Shown piece after piece: positions 26,298 to 34,985 of a DNA stretch of 64,000 nucleotides (its first letter is position 1; every line of letters starts with the position of its first letter). Source of the DNA: Gallintestinimicrobium propionicum (GTDB taxonomy: Bacteria > Bacillota > Clostridia > Lachnospirales > Lachnospiraceae); assembly GCF_025567525.1 (NCBI RefSeq), contig NZ_JAOQJY010000001.1, positions 186,001 through 250,000 on the forward strand. The letters run 5' to 3'. Below the pieces are notes generated by a model, which was given only the letters and a program-made list of their open reading frames with translations, was not told the DNA's origin and searched no databases. Position numbers and translations under genes: made by a program.

Positions 26298-26582
26298 TTA
26301 CTGTTCTACGGGATATACGGAAGCCTGTTTCTTGTCTCTTCCCTTTCTCTCGAACTTCAGTACGCCATCTACCTTAGCAAATAATGTGTCATCGCCGCCG
26401 ATGCCAACATTGATGCCGGGATGAATCTTGGTTCCGCGCTGTCTGTAAAGAATGTTACCAGCCTTTACAAACTGTCCGTCCGCTCTCTTTGCACCAAGGC
26501 GCTTGGATTCGGAATCTCTGCCGTTCTTGGTAGAGCCGACACCCTTCTTATGAGCAAAAAACTGAAGGTTCATATTGAACAT
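26298..26582 (-). CDS. rpmA: 50S ribosomal protein L27 (prepeptide form)
   Basis: A 94-aa L27. It starts MFNMNLQFFAHKKGVGST: the short stretch ending in LQFFA before HKKG is the Firmicute-type N-terminal extension that must be cut off to expose the tail reaching the peptidyl transferase centre. The cysteine protease Prp, which makes this cut in staphylococci, is encoded by the gene just upstream. The L27 core (SKRLGAKRADGQFVKAGNIL) is complete. AGGAGGTG precedes the ATG. Confidence 0.95.
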   Translation of the reverse strand: MFNMNLQFFAHKKGVGSTKNGRDSESKRLGAKRADGQFVKAGNILYRQRGTKIHPGINVGIGGDDTLFAKVDGVLKFERKGRDKKQASVYPVEQ

Positions 26583-26586
26583 TTGT

Positions 26587-26913
26587 TTACACCTCCTCGA
26601 ATTTCAGCCTCAGGAATTTTTTCCCGTACTGTTTTTCAATGCCTGTCAGACCAAGGATCATGGTATCAAGCAAAAGCTTTGCCCGATCGCTGACCGGGGA
26701 TTCAAATACTACATCAACCAGGCCTGCCTCGTCGTTTGTCACTACATTCATCGTATCGTCCGTATAACTTTCGATCGCATTGAGCGTATTGAAAACAAGT
26801 ACGGAAACCGCCGCACAGATAATATCTGAACCGGCATCCGCATAACCGGCATGCCCGATGCAGTTAAACCCCTGATAGGAATCCTTTGTCTTTCGAATTA
26901 GAATCGTCGTCAT
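26587..26913 (-). CDS. prp: Ribosomal-processing cysteine protease Prp
   Basis: A 108-aa protein of the YsxB/Prp family, encoded between L21 and L27 as in most Firmicutes. The catalytic pair is His21 in IGHAGYADAG and Cys33 in DIICAAVSVL. It removes the N-terminal extension of L27, whose gene follows four bases later. Length and arrangement are normal. Confidence 0.92.
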   Translation of the reverse strand: MTTILIRKTKDSYQGFNCIGHAGYADAGSDIICAAVSVLVFNTLNAIESYTDDTMNVVTNDEAGLVDVVFESPVSDRAKLLLDTMILGLTGIEKQYGKKFLRLKFEEV

Positions 26914-26940
26914 AAAACATACCGTCGCAAAATCTGATGA

Positions 26941-27246
26941 TTAAGCGTTGATTTTCTCGATTTTCACCTGAGTGTATGCTTGTCTGTGACCATTCTTCTT
27001 GTGGTAACCGGTCTTTCTCTTATACTTGTAAACGATGACCTTCTTGCCTTTGCCTTCGCCTACTACAGTAGCGGTTACGGTTGCACCTGCTACGTCAGCG
27101 CCGACCTTTAAGCCGTCATTGCTTACTGCGATTACCTGATCAAATGTTACAGTTTCACCGGCTGCTGCGCCAAGCTTCTCAACCTTCAGAACATCGCCTT
27201 CAGCTACCTTGTACTGTTTGCCACCTGTTGCAATAATTGCGTACAT
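26941..27246 (-). CDS. rplU: 50S ribosomal protein L21
   Basis: A 101-aa L21 starting MYAIIATGGKQYKVAEGD and ending in the typical KRKTGYHKKNGHRQAYT region. The ATG at 27246 has AGGAGGTG upstream; the GTG at 27255 lies within that site. It is the first gene of the L21-Prp-L27 operon and follows a structured leader with a near-consensus promoter. Confidence 0.95.
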   Translation of the reverse strand: MYAIIATGGKQYKVAEGDVLKVEKLGAAAGETVTFDQVIAVSNDGLKVGADVAGATVTATVVGEGKGKKVIVYKYKRKTGYHKKNGHRQAYTQVKIEKINA

Positions 27247-27342
27247 CTGGGACACCTCCTGTCAAGCGTTAAAATAATTAACGTTACTCGCTAACTTTGG
27301 TGGCGCTGTTACAGCGCACTTATACCTCGTTACGCGGCATAC
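27247..27342 (-). ncRNA. L21 leader (ribosomal protein leader RNA)
   Basis: The 5' untranslated region of rplU, about 95 bases from the predicted start. It contains a perfect GCGCTG-TAA-CAGCGC hairpin (27318-27304). Firmicute rplU transcripts commonly carry an L21 leader for autoregulation. I assign it by position and this hairpin; the full consensus was not checked. Confidence 0.55.
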
Positions 27343-27348
27343 TTCAGT

Positions 27349-27377
27349 ATAATAGCATTCCACCTAAATGCTGTCAA
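27349..27377 (-). promoter_or_regulatory. Promoter of rplU-prp-rpmA
   Basis: On the minus strand a consensus TTGACA (27377-27372) is followed after 17 bases by TATTAT (27354-27349). This is the strongest promoter match in the window, as fits a ribosomal protein operon. Confidence 0.75.
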
Positions 27378-27481
27378 GTATTTTAACTTGATTTTTTTAA
27401 ATTTTCTCGAAAAATATTACTGTTCACACGTGCCATTCGCAATATAATAGAATACGTGCTCTGCGATGCAGATTCTGCAGC

Positions 27482-28417
27482 TTATAAGAGATCGAGCAGT
27501 CTCTGGAAATATTCCGGCAGCGGCGCACTGGTTTCGATATACTCTCCTGTCTGCGGGTGGACAAAGCCGAGGATCATTGCGTGCAGCGTCTGCCCTTCGA
27601 GCTTTGGAAACGGGCATTTTTTCGGACCATAAACGCTGTCTCCCAAAAGCGGATGCCCGATTGACGCCATGTGGACACGGATCTGATGGGTGCGCCCGGT
27701 CTCCAAACGACATTCGATATAAGTAAAGCGTTCAAAACGCTTCAGGACAGTATAATGGGTGACGGCGCGTTTGCCATTCACCTGGTTGACCGCCATTTTT
27801 TTGCGATCGGCATTGTCCCTGCCAATCGGCGCGTCGATGATGCCTTCGTCGTCGGTCAGCACGCCGTGTACAATCGCCCGGTAACGACGCGTGATCGTGT
27901 GGTCTGCAAACTGCACGGCAAGCGCCTGATGGGCGGCGTCATTTTTACAGACGATGACGGAGCCGGTCGTATCCTTATCGATTCTGTGGACGATTCCGGG
28001 GCGCAGCACGCCGTTGATGCCGGAAAGCTGTCCCCTACAGTGATACAGTACGGCGTTGACGAGGGTGTGGCTGTAATGCCCGGCTGCCGGATGGACGACC
28101 ATATCCTTTGGCTTGTTGACAACCAAAACGTCGCTGTCCTCATAGAGAATGTCCAGCGGGATGTCTTCCGGCTCGATATCCGGCTCCTGCGCTTTGGGCA
28201 ACAGGAAAGATAAGTCATCCCCTGCCTTGACTTGATAGCTTGCTTTGACAGGCAAGCCGTTGATGCAGACACGCCCTTCCTTGATCATTTTCTGGATAAA
28301 AGAACGAGATAAAGAGTCGATCAGCGCTGCAATGCACTTATCGACTCTTTCTTCTTCCTGTTCTTCGGTAATCTGAAATCGAAATAAATCGGTTGTTTCC
28401 TGTATCGGGTTTTCCAT
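27482..28417 (-). CDS. rluD: RluA/RluD-family pseudouridine synthase
   Basis: A 311-aa enzyme with an N-terminal S4 RNA-binding domain (about 20-80: ERVDKCIAALIDSLSRSFI) and a catalytic domain carrying PGIVHRIDKDTTGSVIV with the active-site Asp, then RYRAIVHG and GRTHQIRVHMASIGHPLLGD. It makes pseudouridine in 23S rRNA. The start overlaps the lspA stop by one base (TAATG), the usual Firmicute lspA-rluD coupling. It could be the RluD or the YlyB type; the two cannot be told apart here. Confidence 0.92.
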   Translation of the reverse strand: MENPIQETTDLFRFQITEEQEEERVDKCIAALIDSLSRSFIQKMIKEGRVCINGLPVKASYQVKAGDDLSFLLPKAQEPDIEPEDIPLDILYEDSDVLVVNKPKDMVVHPAAGHYSHTLVNAVLYHCRGQLSGINGVLRPGIVHRIDKDTTGSVIVCKNDAAHQALAVQFADHTITRRYRAIVHGVLTDDEGIIDAPIGRDNADRKKMAVNQVNGKRAVTHYTVLKRFERFTYIECRLETGRTHQIRVHMASIGHPLLGDSVYGPKKCPFPKLEGQTLHAMILGFVHPQTGEYIETSAPLPEYFQRLLDLL

Positions 28418-28947
28418 TATGCTTCCTTTTTTGAGTCCGGTTTCCTTCGTTTTAAAAAGTCAAAGTCCTTTTCCTCGAAATGTCCGAAAAAGGCGAGACA
28501 AAGACCTGCCGCGCAGACAAACGTCACATAGATATCAGCTACGTTGAAGATCGGGAAGTCGATCAGGCTGATATAGATAAAATCCACGACATAATCCAGA
28601 CGGATACGGTCGAAGAAGTTGCCGAGCGCTCCTGCCATCAAAATCGCCCCGAGGATATGGAGCATGGTATATTTCCGTGCGGCAGGCATGCGCCAGAGTG
28701 CATAGATGCAGGCGAGCAGAATCAGGCTCGTCATCAGTACAAAAAAGATTTTCTGATTTTGTAAAATACCGAATGCAGCACCCCGGTTTTCCAGATAGCG
28801 AAGCTCCAAAGCACCGGGAATCAGGGAAACCGGGGCCTGATCCTTTAAGCGAAGGACAGCAAGGTGTTTCGTGAACTGGTCAAACAAAACACCGATAATT
28901 GTGATCAGGAGATCTATAAAAAACATTTTTTTCGCAGAAAAATTCAT
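28417..28947 (-). CDS. lspA: Lipoprotein signal peptidase
   Basis: A 176-aa membrane aspartyl protease with four helices that cuts the signal peptide of prolipoproteins after lipid attachment. Signatures are ENRGAAFGI, GNFFDRIRLDYVVDFI and FNVADIYV, holding the two catalytic Asp residues. The ATG at 28947 has GAGG six bases upstream and directly follows the aroB stop. The C-terminal tail is charged (KRRKPDSKK). Confidence 0.94.
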   Translation of the reverse strand: MNFSAKKMFFIDLLITIIGVLFDQFTKHLAVLRLKDQAPVSLIPGALELRYLENRGAAFGILQNQKIFFVLMTSLILLACIYALWRMPAARKYTMLHILGAILMAGALGNFFDRIRLDYVVDFIYISLIDFPIFNVADIYVTFVCAAGLCLAFFGHFEEKDFDFLKRRKPDSKKEA

Positions 28948-28948
28948 A

Positions 28949-30049
28949 TCAGTCCTCATCCTTAAAGTTCAGTTCTTCGATGGCAGCTGTCATCTCTTCA
29001 TCGGTTACGGTATCGTCGATCCGTGCATGTCCGATCCGATCTAACAGGACAAAACGGATTTTGCCGCCGCGCATCTTTTTATCGGACTTGGTCAGTGCTA
29101 CGATTTTTGCAACATCCAGGTCATCTGCAGAAATCGGAAGGTTGAAGGGAACGAACATGTCGCGGATCTCGTAGTATTCTTCCATCTCGATGAGCTCTTT
29201 TTTCCAGGAAATATAGGCAGCAGCAACGCAGCCGAGGGCGACGCATTCGCCATGCAGCATCTGAAAGCCGCTGTTTTTCTCGATTGCATGACCGATCGTG
29301 TGTCCGAAGTTTAAGAGCGCGCGTTCGCCCTGTTCGGTCGGATCGTTTTCCACAACCTCTTTTTTGATCTCGCAGCTGCGCTTGATCATGGAAAGGAGCG
29401 TTTCCGGGTCGCGTTCGCAGATTTCATACATGTTAGAGATCAGCCATTCATAATATTTCGCATCTTTGATCAGACCGTGCTTCATGATTTCTGCAAAGCC
29501 GGAATAATACTGCCTTGCGTCCAGCGTCTGCAGGGTGTCGAGGTTCATGTAAACGAGTCTCGGCATATGGAACGCGCCGACCATATTTTTGTAGGAATCA
29601 AAATCTACGCCCGTCTTTCCGCCGATGCTTGAATCCACCTGGGCGAGCAGGGTTGTCGGGATCTGGATAAAATCGATGCCGCGCAGATAGGTTGCTGCAG
29701 CAAAACCGGTCATATCGCCGACTACACCGCCGCCGAGGGCTGCGAGCATGTCTTTGCGGTCAAAATGATGCTCAATTAAAAAAGCGTATAAAGTCTGGAT
29801 GTTGGCGAGGGTTTTATTCTCTTCGCCTGCCGGAAATTCAAACACTTCTACCTGTGCAAAGGCAGAGGAAAAAGCTTTCTTGACCTGCTCAGCATAAAGT
29901 AGAGCAACATTTGTGTCCGTAACGATGCAAATCTTACGCTCCGGTGCAGAAACCGAAAGTGCCGCGCCTGCAAGCTCTTCAAAGCCGATCGTCAGCACAA
30001 TATCATAGCAGGGCTTTCCTTCACAGGATACCGTCAGTTTTTCTTTCAT
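28949..30049 (-). CDS. aroB: 3-dehydroquinate synthase
   Basis: A 366-aa enzyme of the shikimate pathway that converts DAHP to 3-dehydroquinate using NAD and zinc. Motifs seen: GGGVVGDMTGFAAATYLRG (NAD binding), then GFAEIMKHGLIKD, NFGHTIGHAIE and MLHGECVALG with the zinc ligands. The start is fixed by AAGGAGG before MKEKLTVSCEG; the frame is open for 37 more codons, but those pass through two hairpins. Other shikimate genes are not in the window. Confidence 0.94.
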   Translation of the reverse strand: MKEKLTVSCEGKPCYDIVLTIGFEELAGAALSVSAPERKICIVTDTNVALLYAEQVKKAFSSAFAQVEVFEFPAGEENKTLANIQTLYAFLIEHHFDRKDMLAALGGGVVGDMTGFAAATYLRGIDFIQIPTTLLAQVDSSIGGKTGVDFDSYKNMVGAFHMPRLVYMNLDTLQTLDARQYYSGFAEIMKHGLIKDAKYYEWLISNMYEICERDPETLLSMIKRSCEIKKEVVENDPTEQGERALLNFGHTIGHAIEKNSGFQMLHGECVALGCVAAAYISWKKELIEMEEYYEIRDMFVPFNLPISADDLDVAKIVALTKSDKKMRGGKIRFVLLDRIGHARIDDTVTDEEMTAAIEELNFKDED

Positions 30050-30087
30050 GAAATTCCTCCTTCGGGAAAAGTTTCCGGGCAAAACAG

Positions 30088-30157
30088 GGACAACCTGCCA
30101 GAATGGCAGGTTGTCCGCCCAAACAATAGAATGCACGCTCTGCGAGCATTCTATTGT
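30088..30157 (-). terminator. Two perfect hairpins between sepF and aroB
   Basis: ACAATAGAATGC (30123-30134) pairs with GCATTCTATTGT (30146-30157), a 12-base perfect stem with an 11-base loop. GGACAACCTGCCA (30088-30100) pairs with TGGCAGGTTGTCC (30104-30116), a 13-base perfect stem with a three-base loop, followed on the minus strand by CTGTTTTG. The second is a probable terminator after sepF; the first resembles a repeat near rluD. Confidence 0.55.
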
Positions 30158-30199
30158 CATGAATAAATCAGATGCTGCGCAGTCTTTGCGCTGGTTGCA

Positions 30200-30703
30200 T
30201 CAGACATCCCTGACATCGAATGCGCCGCCGATAATTTCCTGAGAATCGCCGGAAATATCAACGCTTGCAGGGGTAATAATAAAAATAAAATGCGAAATCT
30301 TCTGCAGATGACCGTCGATTGCGTAACAGGACCCAGACGCGAAATCGATAATTCTCTGTGCAATATCAATGTCAAGCCCTTCCATATTGAGAACGACAGT
30401 GCGGTTTTCCAGCAGTGTTTCGGTAATTTCTCTGGCGTCTTCTACACTGGTAGGCTTAATGACCTGTACGTTCATACCGGGTACGCCGGATCTGCGCGGT
30501 GCAGGACGCATGGGAGTTACTTTCTGAAGCGCTTTTCTTGGGCGTTCCTCTTCTTCATAGGAATCAGCCTTCTGAATGCTCTTGATTTTGGGTTTCTTCT
30601 CTACCGGCGCTTCGTCATAATCATCATATTCATCATCATAGTATCCATCATCTTCATCGTCGCCTAATTTCATATAGCCCAAAAATTTGTCCATCAATCC
30701 CAT
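30200..30703 (-). CDS. sepF: Cell division protein SepF
   Basis: A 167-aa protein. The N-terminal MGLMDKFLGYMKL helix is the membrane anchor, followed by a very acidic, Tyr-rich linker (about 15-35). The C-terminal SepF domain carries QVIKPTSVEDAREI, VVLNMEGLD and IDFASGSCYAIDG. SepF ties FtsZ filaments to the membrane and orders the septum. It lies 18 bases after yggS, as in many Gram-positive division clusters, although ftsZ itself is not nearby here. Confidence 0.93.
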   Translation of the reverse strand: MGLMDKFLGYMKLGDDEDDGYYDDEYDDYDEAPVEKKPKIKSIQKADSYEEEERPRKALQKVTPMRPAPRRSGVPGMNVQVIKPTSVEDAREITETLLENRTVVLNMEGLDIDIAQRIIDFASGSCYAIDGHLQKISHFIFIITPASVDISGDSQEIIGGAFDVRDV

Positions 30704-30721
30704 TTTCGAAACATTCTCCTT

Positions 30722-31420
30722 TTATTCCATATCGGCCACTGTCCGAGTACCGAATATCCCAGTACCGACTCTCACACAGGTGGAACCTTCTTCAATGGCT
30801 GTTTGGTAGTCGATGGTCATGCCCATCGATAAAACGTCCATAGAAACATTATCAACACTTTCCTGTGCGATGTCAACAGATAATTTCTTCATCAGCTGAA
30901 AATAAACCCGGTTCTCTTCCGGCGTCTGCGTAAGCGGTGCAACCGTCATCAGCCCCCGGATATGGACATTTGGAAGAACTGCGATCTGCCGCACCAGCGC
31001 GAGGGTATCCTTCGGGCGGATGCCAAATTTGCTCTCCTCCCCGGCACAGTTGATTTCCAGTAAAATATCTGTCTGCGCGTCTTTCTTGACGCTTTCTTTG
31101 CTGATTCCCTCCGCGAGGCGCAGGGAATCGACGCTGTGGATCATTGTCACTTTCCCGATCAGATATTTTACCTTATTGCGCTGCAGATGTCCGATCATAT
31201 GCCAGCGGATGTCTTTTGGAAGCTGGTCGTATTTATCGCACAGCTCCTGCACCTTATTTTCACCGAAATCGCGGATCCCTGCGTTGTAGGCTTCCTGCAG
31301 GGCAGAAAGCGGCTTTGTCTTGCTGACTGCGACCAAAAGGATATCATCGGAAGTTCTCCCGGATTTTTTCGCGGCTTCTGCGATATTGTTCTGTGTTTGT
31401 TTCAGATTTTGTGTAATCAT
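30722..31420 (-). CDS. PLP homeostasis protein YggS/YlmE
   Basis: A 232-aa single-domain TIM-barrel protein that binds pyridoxal phosphate, with the lysine in LLVAVSKTKP. Other family segments are RDFGENKVQEL, WHMIGHLQRNK, SKFGIRP and DVLSMGMTIDYQTAIEEGST. Members keep PLP and amino-acid pools in balance. It is encoded directly before sepF, the common order in Firmicutes. The length is typical. Confidence 0.93.
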   Translation of the reverse strand: MITQNLKQTQNNIAEAAKKSGRTSDDILLVAVSKTKPLSALQEAYNAGIRDFGENKVQELCDKYDQLPKDIRWHMIGHLQRNKVKYLIGKVTMIHSVDSLRLAEGISKESVKKDAQTDILLEINCAGEESKFGIRPKDTLALVRQIAVLPNVHIRGLMTVAPLTQTPEENRVYFQLMKKLSVDIAQESVDNVSMDVLSMGMTIDYQTAIEEGSTCVRVGTGIFGTRTVADME

Positions 31421-31470
31421 GCTGTTCCTGCTCCATCCCTATCGTTCTGTTTTGGGTAAAGGGTCTGTAT

Positions 31471-32877
31471 TTATTCATTGATCAGCTGATCTGCGTCCAC
31501 GCTCGAAGCGTCGAGCACGATATAATCGTAGGTGCTCAGACCGTAGGTGGTGTTGGATTTGATCAGCGCGTATTCGTCGTTCTGCTTTAAAATCTGGATT
31601 TCCTTAAAGTCGGCGTAGCCCTTGTTGATATTGAACACGCCGGTCAGGGAAGCCGTCTGGGATACTGTATAGCTTTCCGTCGATTCCGGTTTGATCAAAT
31701 GGTCGCCGACGCGCAGGGAGGAATCGTCCAGATAGTAATTCTCATCGTTTTCCTGATAAATCTGTGTCGCAACAAATTCCGTCGTCAGGGAGCCGTTTTC
31801 TCCCGCCGTTTCGCGCAGGACACCGGTTGCGCCGTTGCTTCCGCCCTTTGTGATATAATCCTTCGGGATCAGGAAAAATTCCTGCGTCGTGATCGCGGAA
31901 AGGGGAACCTTTAAACCGCTCTCGGAGTCAGATAAAATTTCCACGTCGAGAAAACGGTCGGTTGCAAAGGTGATCATGGAATTGTTTAATTCCAGCACTG
32001 CCAGGACATTTCCCTCGCCGCCGTTGTCGATGATGGAAACCTGTCCCCAGGATTCATACTGGTTTTTGAGGAAACGGACTTTGACGTACTGTTCGTTCTC
32101 TAACTGCGCTGCTGTCGTGCGGTCGACCTGAATTACGATTCTCCAATTTTCACTGGTGGAAAGTCGGTAGAGCGGATCGGAGGCAGAGGTCAGCTCGTTG
32201 CTGATCAGCTGCGTTTTTTCGTAGTTATCTTTTTGAAAGTCAGCGTCAGTCAAATCGGAGGGTGCTTTGTCTTCATAACCGTCGATCGAATAGGTAATAA
32301 TGCCGGATTCCGGCGCATAACAGAGATTGACCGGTTGCGTACTCGCTGCATTGTTGATGACCTCGAGATTTTCCAGTACGTTAATGTTAGCGAGTTTTAA
32401 AACAGTGCCTTCCAGCTCATATTTGAAGTTGTAGACGCTGTTGAACTCATGCGGGGAAAAATTCGCGCAGAAGCCAGAAATACTGGTGCGCAGCTCGCGC
32501 ATATCGCTTCCTGACAGGGAAGTGTTGTCCGCGTTCTGCTCGTCTAAGATTTCCTTGATCTGACCGCTCTCATCTACGGTGCAAACAAGCTGATTGGCAC
32601 CGACACGCTCCCCTTCACGGGCATAATAGTTGATATAGCCGTTGTAGGAGCTTGTCACAACCGTTTCATCGCGCAGGGCGATGGCCGTATAAATATTATC
32701 TACAGACAGCGCGCCCTCCTGTACGCGGTAGGCGACGACCTTCTGATCCCGGAACAGATAAATCCCGACGCAGATAATGATATAAACAAAAATCAGGAAA
32801 AAGATAAACGTCCCGAGATTGATATTGAAGGGTTTGCGGTACTGTCTGATATTTCCGTTATTCTGTCTTGCTGCCAA
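31471..32877 (-). CDS. HlyD-like membrane adaptor protein
   Basis: A 468-aa protein with one N-terminal membrane helix (about 20-42: LGTFIFFLIFVYIIICVGIY) and a large outside part. A lipoyl/biotinyl-type strand pair (YINYYAREGERVGANQLVCTV, positions about 80-100) and a later barrel resemble HlyD/RND-type adaptors. Related proteins stand upstream of yggS-sepF in other Lachnospiraceae, as I recall. No transporter gene is adjacent, so a link with cell-envelope or division functions is possible but unproven. Confidence 0.7.
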   Translation of the reverse strand: MAARQNNGNIRQYRKPFNINLGTFIFFLIFVYIIICVGIYLFRDQKVVAYRVQEGALSVDNIYTAIALRDETVVTSSYNGYINYYAREGERVGANQLVCTVDESGQIKEILDEQNADNTSLSGSDMRELRTSISGFCANFSPHEFNSVYNFKYELEGTVLKLANINVLENLEVINNAASTQPVNLCYAPESGIITYSIDGYEDKAPSDLTDADFQKDNYEKTQLISNELTSASDPLYRLSTSENWRIVIQVDRTTAAQLENEQYVKVRFLKNQYESWGQVSIIDNGGEGNVLAVLELNNSMITFATDRFLDVEILSDSESGLKVPLSAITTQEFFLIPKDYITKGGSNGATGVLRETAGENGSLTTEFVATQIYQENDENYYLDDSSLRVGDHLIKPESTESYTVSQTASLTGVFNINKGYADFKEIQILKQNDEYALIKSNTTYGLSTYDYIVLDASSVDADQLINE

Positions 32878-32906
32878 ATAAAAAACCTCCGGCTTTTTCC
32901 AAAAAT

Positions 32907-32934
32907 AAGCCCCGGCAGAGTTCCTCCGGGGCTT
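32907..32934 (-). terminator. Terminator after the P-loop protein gene
   Basis: AAGCCCCGG pairs with CCGGGGCTT around a ten-base loop, with A-rich and T-rich tracts on either side. It lies between the P-loop gene and the HlyD-like gene and may act in both directions. Confidence 0.8.
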
Positions 32935-33003
32935 TTTCTTCAGAGTAGACCAGCTTCCGGCTGGCGGTAAGCTGAGATCTCCTGTTTCAATAAACTCATT
33001 TTA

Positions 33004-33423
33004 TCAGATGGATACGATGATCTTGGACTTTAAGCTGTCGTCCAGTTCGGATTCATTCCGGGAAACGCTGAGTACGAAATCCACGCCAAACTTTTCGCTC
33101 ATCTCATCCAGCTTTGCAACAACGCCTGTAATGTTCTGACCTTCCAGGTTTGCAATTTTCAAAAAGCTGTCAAAATACATCTGCTCGAGGTCGTGATCCT
33201 GAGAGATGATGCCACTGACGAATCCGAGAAATGCGTCGCTGGAATCGATCATGTAGTCAGGAACTACGATCAGACGGATTTTGTTATTCAATTCATACAT
33301 GTGTTTGGGACTCTTGTCCAGATATACGATGCTGCCGTGCGCATCCTTTACCTCATTATTCACTTTGTCCAGAAGAAATTTTGTTTTACCCTTGCCCTTT
33401 TCGCCTACGATTAACTGAACCAT
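33004..33423 (-). CDS. Small P-loop protein, 139 aa
   Basis: The protein starts MVQLIVGEKGKGKTKFLLDK with a Walker A motif (GEKGKGKTK). Other segments are SIVYLDKSPKHMYEL, LIVVPDYM and the C-terminal VDFVLSVSRNESELDDSL. No Walker B Asp-Glu is evident. It is short and has no partner domain. The ATG at 33423 has GGAGGG six bases upstream; the open frame further upstream is not used. I know the type only as a conserved Clostridia protein with no assigned role. Confidence 0.7.
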   Translation of the reverse strand: MVQLIVGEKGKGKTKFLLDKVNNEVKDAHGSIVYLDKSPKHMYELNNKIRLIVVPDYMIDSSDAFLGFVSGIISQDHDLEQMYFDSFLKIANLEGQNITGVVAKLDEMSEKFGVDFVLSVSRNESELDDSLKSKIIVSI

Positions 33424-33604
33424 TGCAATCCCTCCTAAAGTATATTCCCCTTTATATGTAAACATTACACATATAACATATAGGATATGTTTTATTATAG
33501 TGGATTTCGCCCAAAAAAACAACCTTTATTTTCACTTCTGTTACTGTTCACTCACAGCTTTCCGGATGAACGGTGTAAGGGCTGAAACACCCCACGCCAC
33601 CCGA

Positions 33605-34588
33605 TTAAGAAGTCGCCTGCTTCAGCAGGGCATTCATCTCTGTATACAGAATCCCGCGCTCCGCCGACTTTAAAATCACCGCAATATAAGGGTTCCCGGA
33701 GGTGTCGCGTGCAAGTAAAATCAGACAGTTTCCTGCAGCACTTGTGGTGCCGGTCTTGCCGCCGATTACCGTAACCCTGTCCGGCGCCGCGACATTGCCC
33801 GCCAGGTATTGATTGGTATTTTTGACGGAAAGCGTTTTTTCGTTGCCGTTTTTATCTGTATAGACGGTATCATAGCTCGTCATGCTGATGATTTCATTGA
33901 CCGTGTCGTATTTGAGCGCCTCATTGAAAATCAGATACATGTCGTACGCCGTGACGTAATGGTTCTCTGCATTCAGTCCGTGCGGGTTTACAAAATGGCT
34001 GTTGGTTGCACCGATCGCCTGTGCCTCTTCGTTCATCATATCCGCAAAGCCCTCTACGGAACCGCCGATATGCTCTGCAATTGCAACGGCCGCGTCATTG
34101 GCGGATTTGATCAAAAGTGCATGGAGCGCCTGGTTTAACGTCAATTGGTCACCCTCTGCAAGGCCGCAGACAACTGCTCCGCTTTCCAGGTTTCCCATAT
34201 TGGAGCTGACCGTAATCACATCGTTCGGGTTGCCGTATTTGAGTGCGACAACCGCTGTCATCAGCTTTGTGAGGCTCGCAGGAGCCAGCCGTTCATGAAT
34301 GTTTTTAGCATAAAGAACGGTACGGGAATTCAAATCAAAAAGACCGGCCGATGTGGCATCCGTCATATCAACAGCGGAATTGTCCGTATTGATATCTCCG
34401 TTCACAACACAAAGGCCGGATGCAAAAGCATCTGCCGTCTCGAAACCGGTATCGCCGGAAATCCGAAACGCAGAAACCTTATAATCCGGATTGTAGGAAA
34501 AGGCAATTGCCTCATCGCTGCAACCGGTCGCACCGAAGCAGACAGCAAGCGCTGTCAGCAGTGCAAGACATTTATTTGTACATTTCAC
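33605..34588 (-). CDS. D-alanyl-D-alanine carboxypeptidase (lipoprotein)
   Basis: A 327-aa low-molecular-mass penicillin-binding protein (DacA/DacF type) that trims the stem peptide of peptidoglycan. Active-site motifs: APASLTKLMTA (SxxK, about 105), KSANDAA (SxN, about 163) and GGKTGTT (KTG, about 278). The N-terminus ends in a lipobox-like VCFGATGC, so it is probably lipid-anchored. It overlaps the mgsA end by 17 bases and closes the radC-mreBCD-rodA run of shape genes, in keeping with its role. Confidence 0.92.
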   Translation of the reverse strand: MKCTNKCLALLTALAVCFGATGCSDEAIAFSYNPDYKVSAFRISGDTGFETADAFASGLCVVNGDINTDNSAVDMTDATSAGLFDLNSRTVLYAKNIHERLAPASLTKLMTAVVALKYGNPNDVITVSSNMGNLESGAVVCGLAEGDQLTLNQALHALLIKSANDAAVAIAEHIGGSVEGFADMMNEEAQAIGATNSHFVNPHGLNAENHYVTAYDMYLIFNEALKYDTVNEIISMTSYDTVYTDKNGNEKTLSVKNTNQYLAGNVAAPDRVTVIGGKTGTTSAAGNCLILLARDTSGNPYIAVILKSAERGILYTEMNALLKQATS

Positions 34589-34967
34589 GCCAGTCTAAAT
34601 CTCCTCTGTCCAGGGACTTGATCAACAGTTCTGATGTCGCCAGATTGGTAGCAACCGGGATGTTGTGCATATCGCACAGACGCAGGATGTTGTTTACCGT
34701 AGGCTCATGCATCTTCGGAGTCATCGGATCACGCAGGAAAATGACAAGGTCAATTTCGTTATGCTCGATCTGTGCGCAGATCTGCTGTTCGCCTCCAAGA
34801 TGTCCCGCCAGATATTTATGGACATTCAGATTGGTAACTTCTTCGATCAGACGACCGGTGGTACCTGTTGCATACAGACTGTTCCGGCTTAAAATGCCTC
34901 TGTATGCAATGCAGAAGTTCTGCATCAGTTTTTTCTTTGCATCATGTGCAATTAACGCAATATTCAT
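34572..34967 (-). CDS. mgsA: Methylglyoxal synthase
   Basis: A 131-aa enzyme that turns dihydroxyacetone phosphate into methylglyoxal, a bypass of glycolysis. Conserved parts are IALIAHDAKK, ATGTTGRL, GHLGGEQQI and DLVIFLRDPMTPKMHEPTV, including the catalytic Asp residues. It is placed between rodA and the carboxypeptidase, an arrangement seen in several Clostridia. The length is normal. Confidence 0.94.
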   Translation of the reverse strand: MNIALIAHDAKKKLMQNFCIAYRGILSRNSLYATGTTGRLIEEVTNLNVHKYLAGHLGGEQQICAQIEHNEIDLVIFLRDPMTPKMHEPTVNNILRLCDMHNIPVATNLATSELLIKSLDRGDLDWREMYK

Positions 34968-34985
34968 GTTGCCTTTTCTCCCATA

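Noticed and set aside
30049..30160. A longer AroB with 37 extra N-terminal residues
   Set aside because: The extension is encoded by two perfect hairpins, and a strong ribosome site precedes the shorter start.
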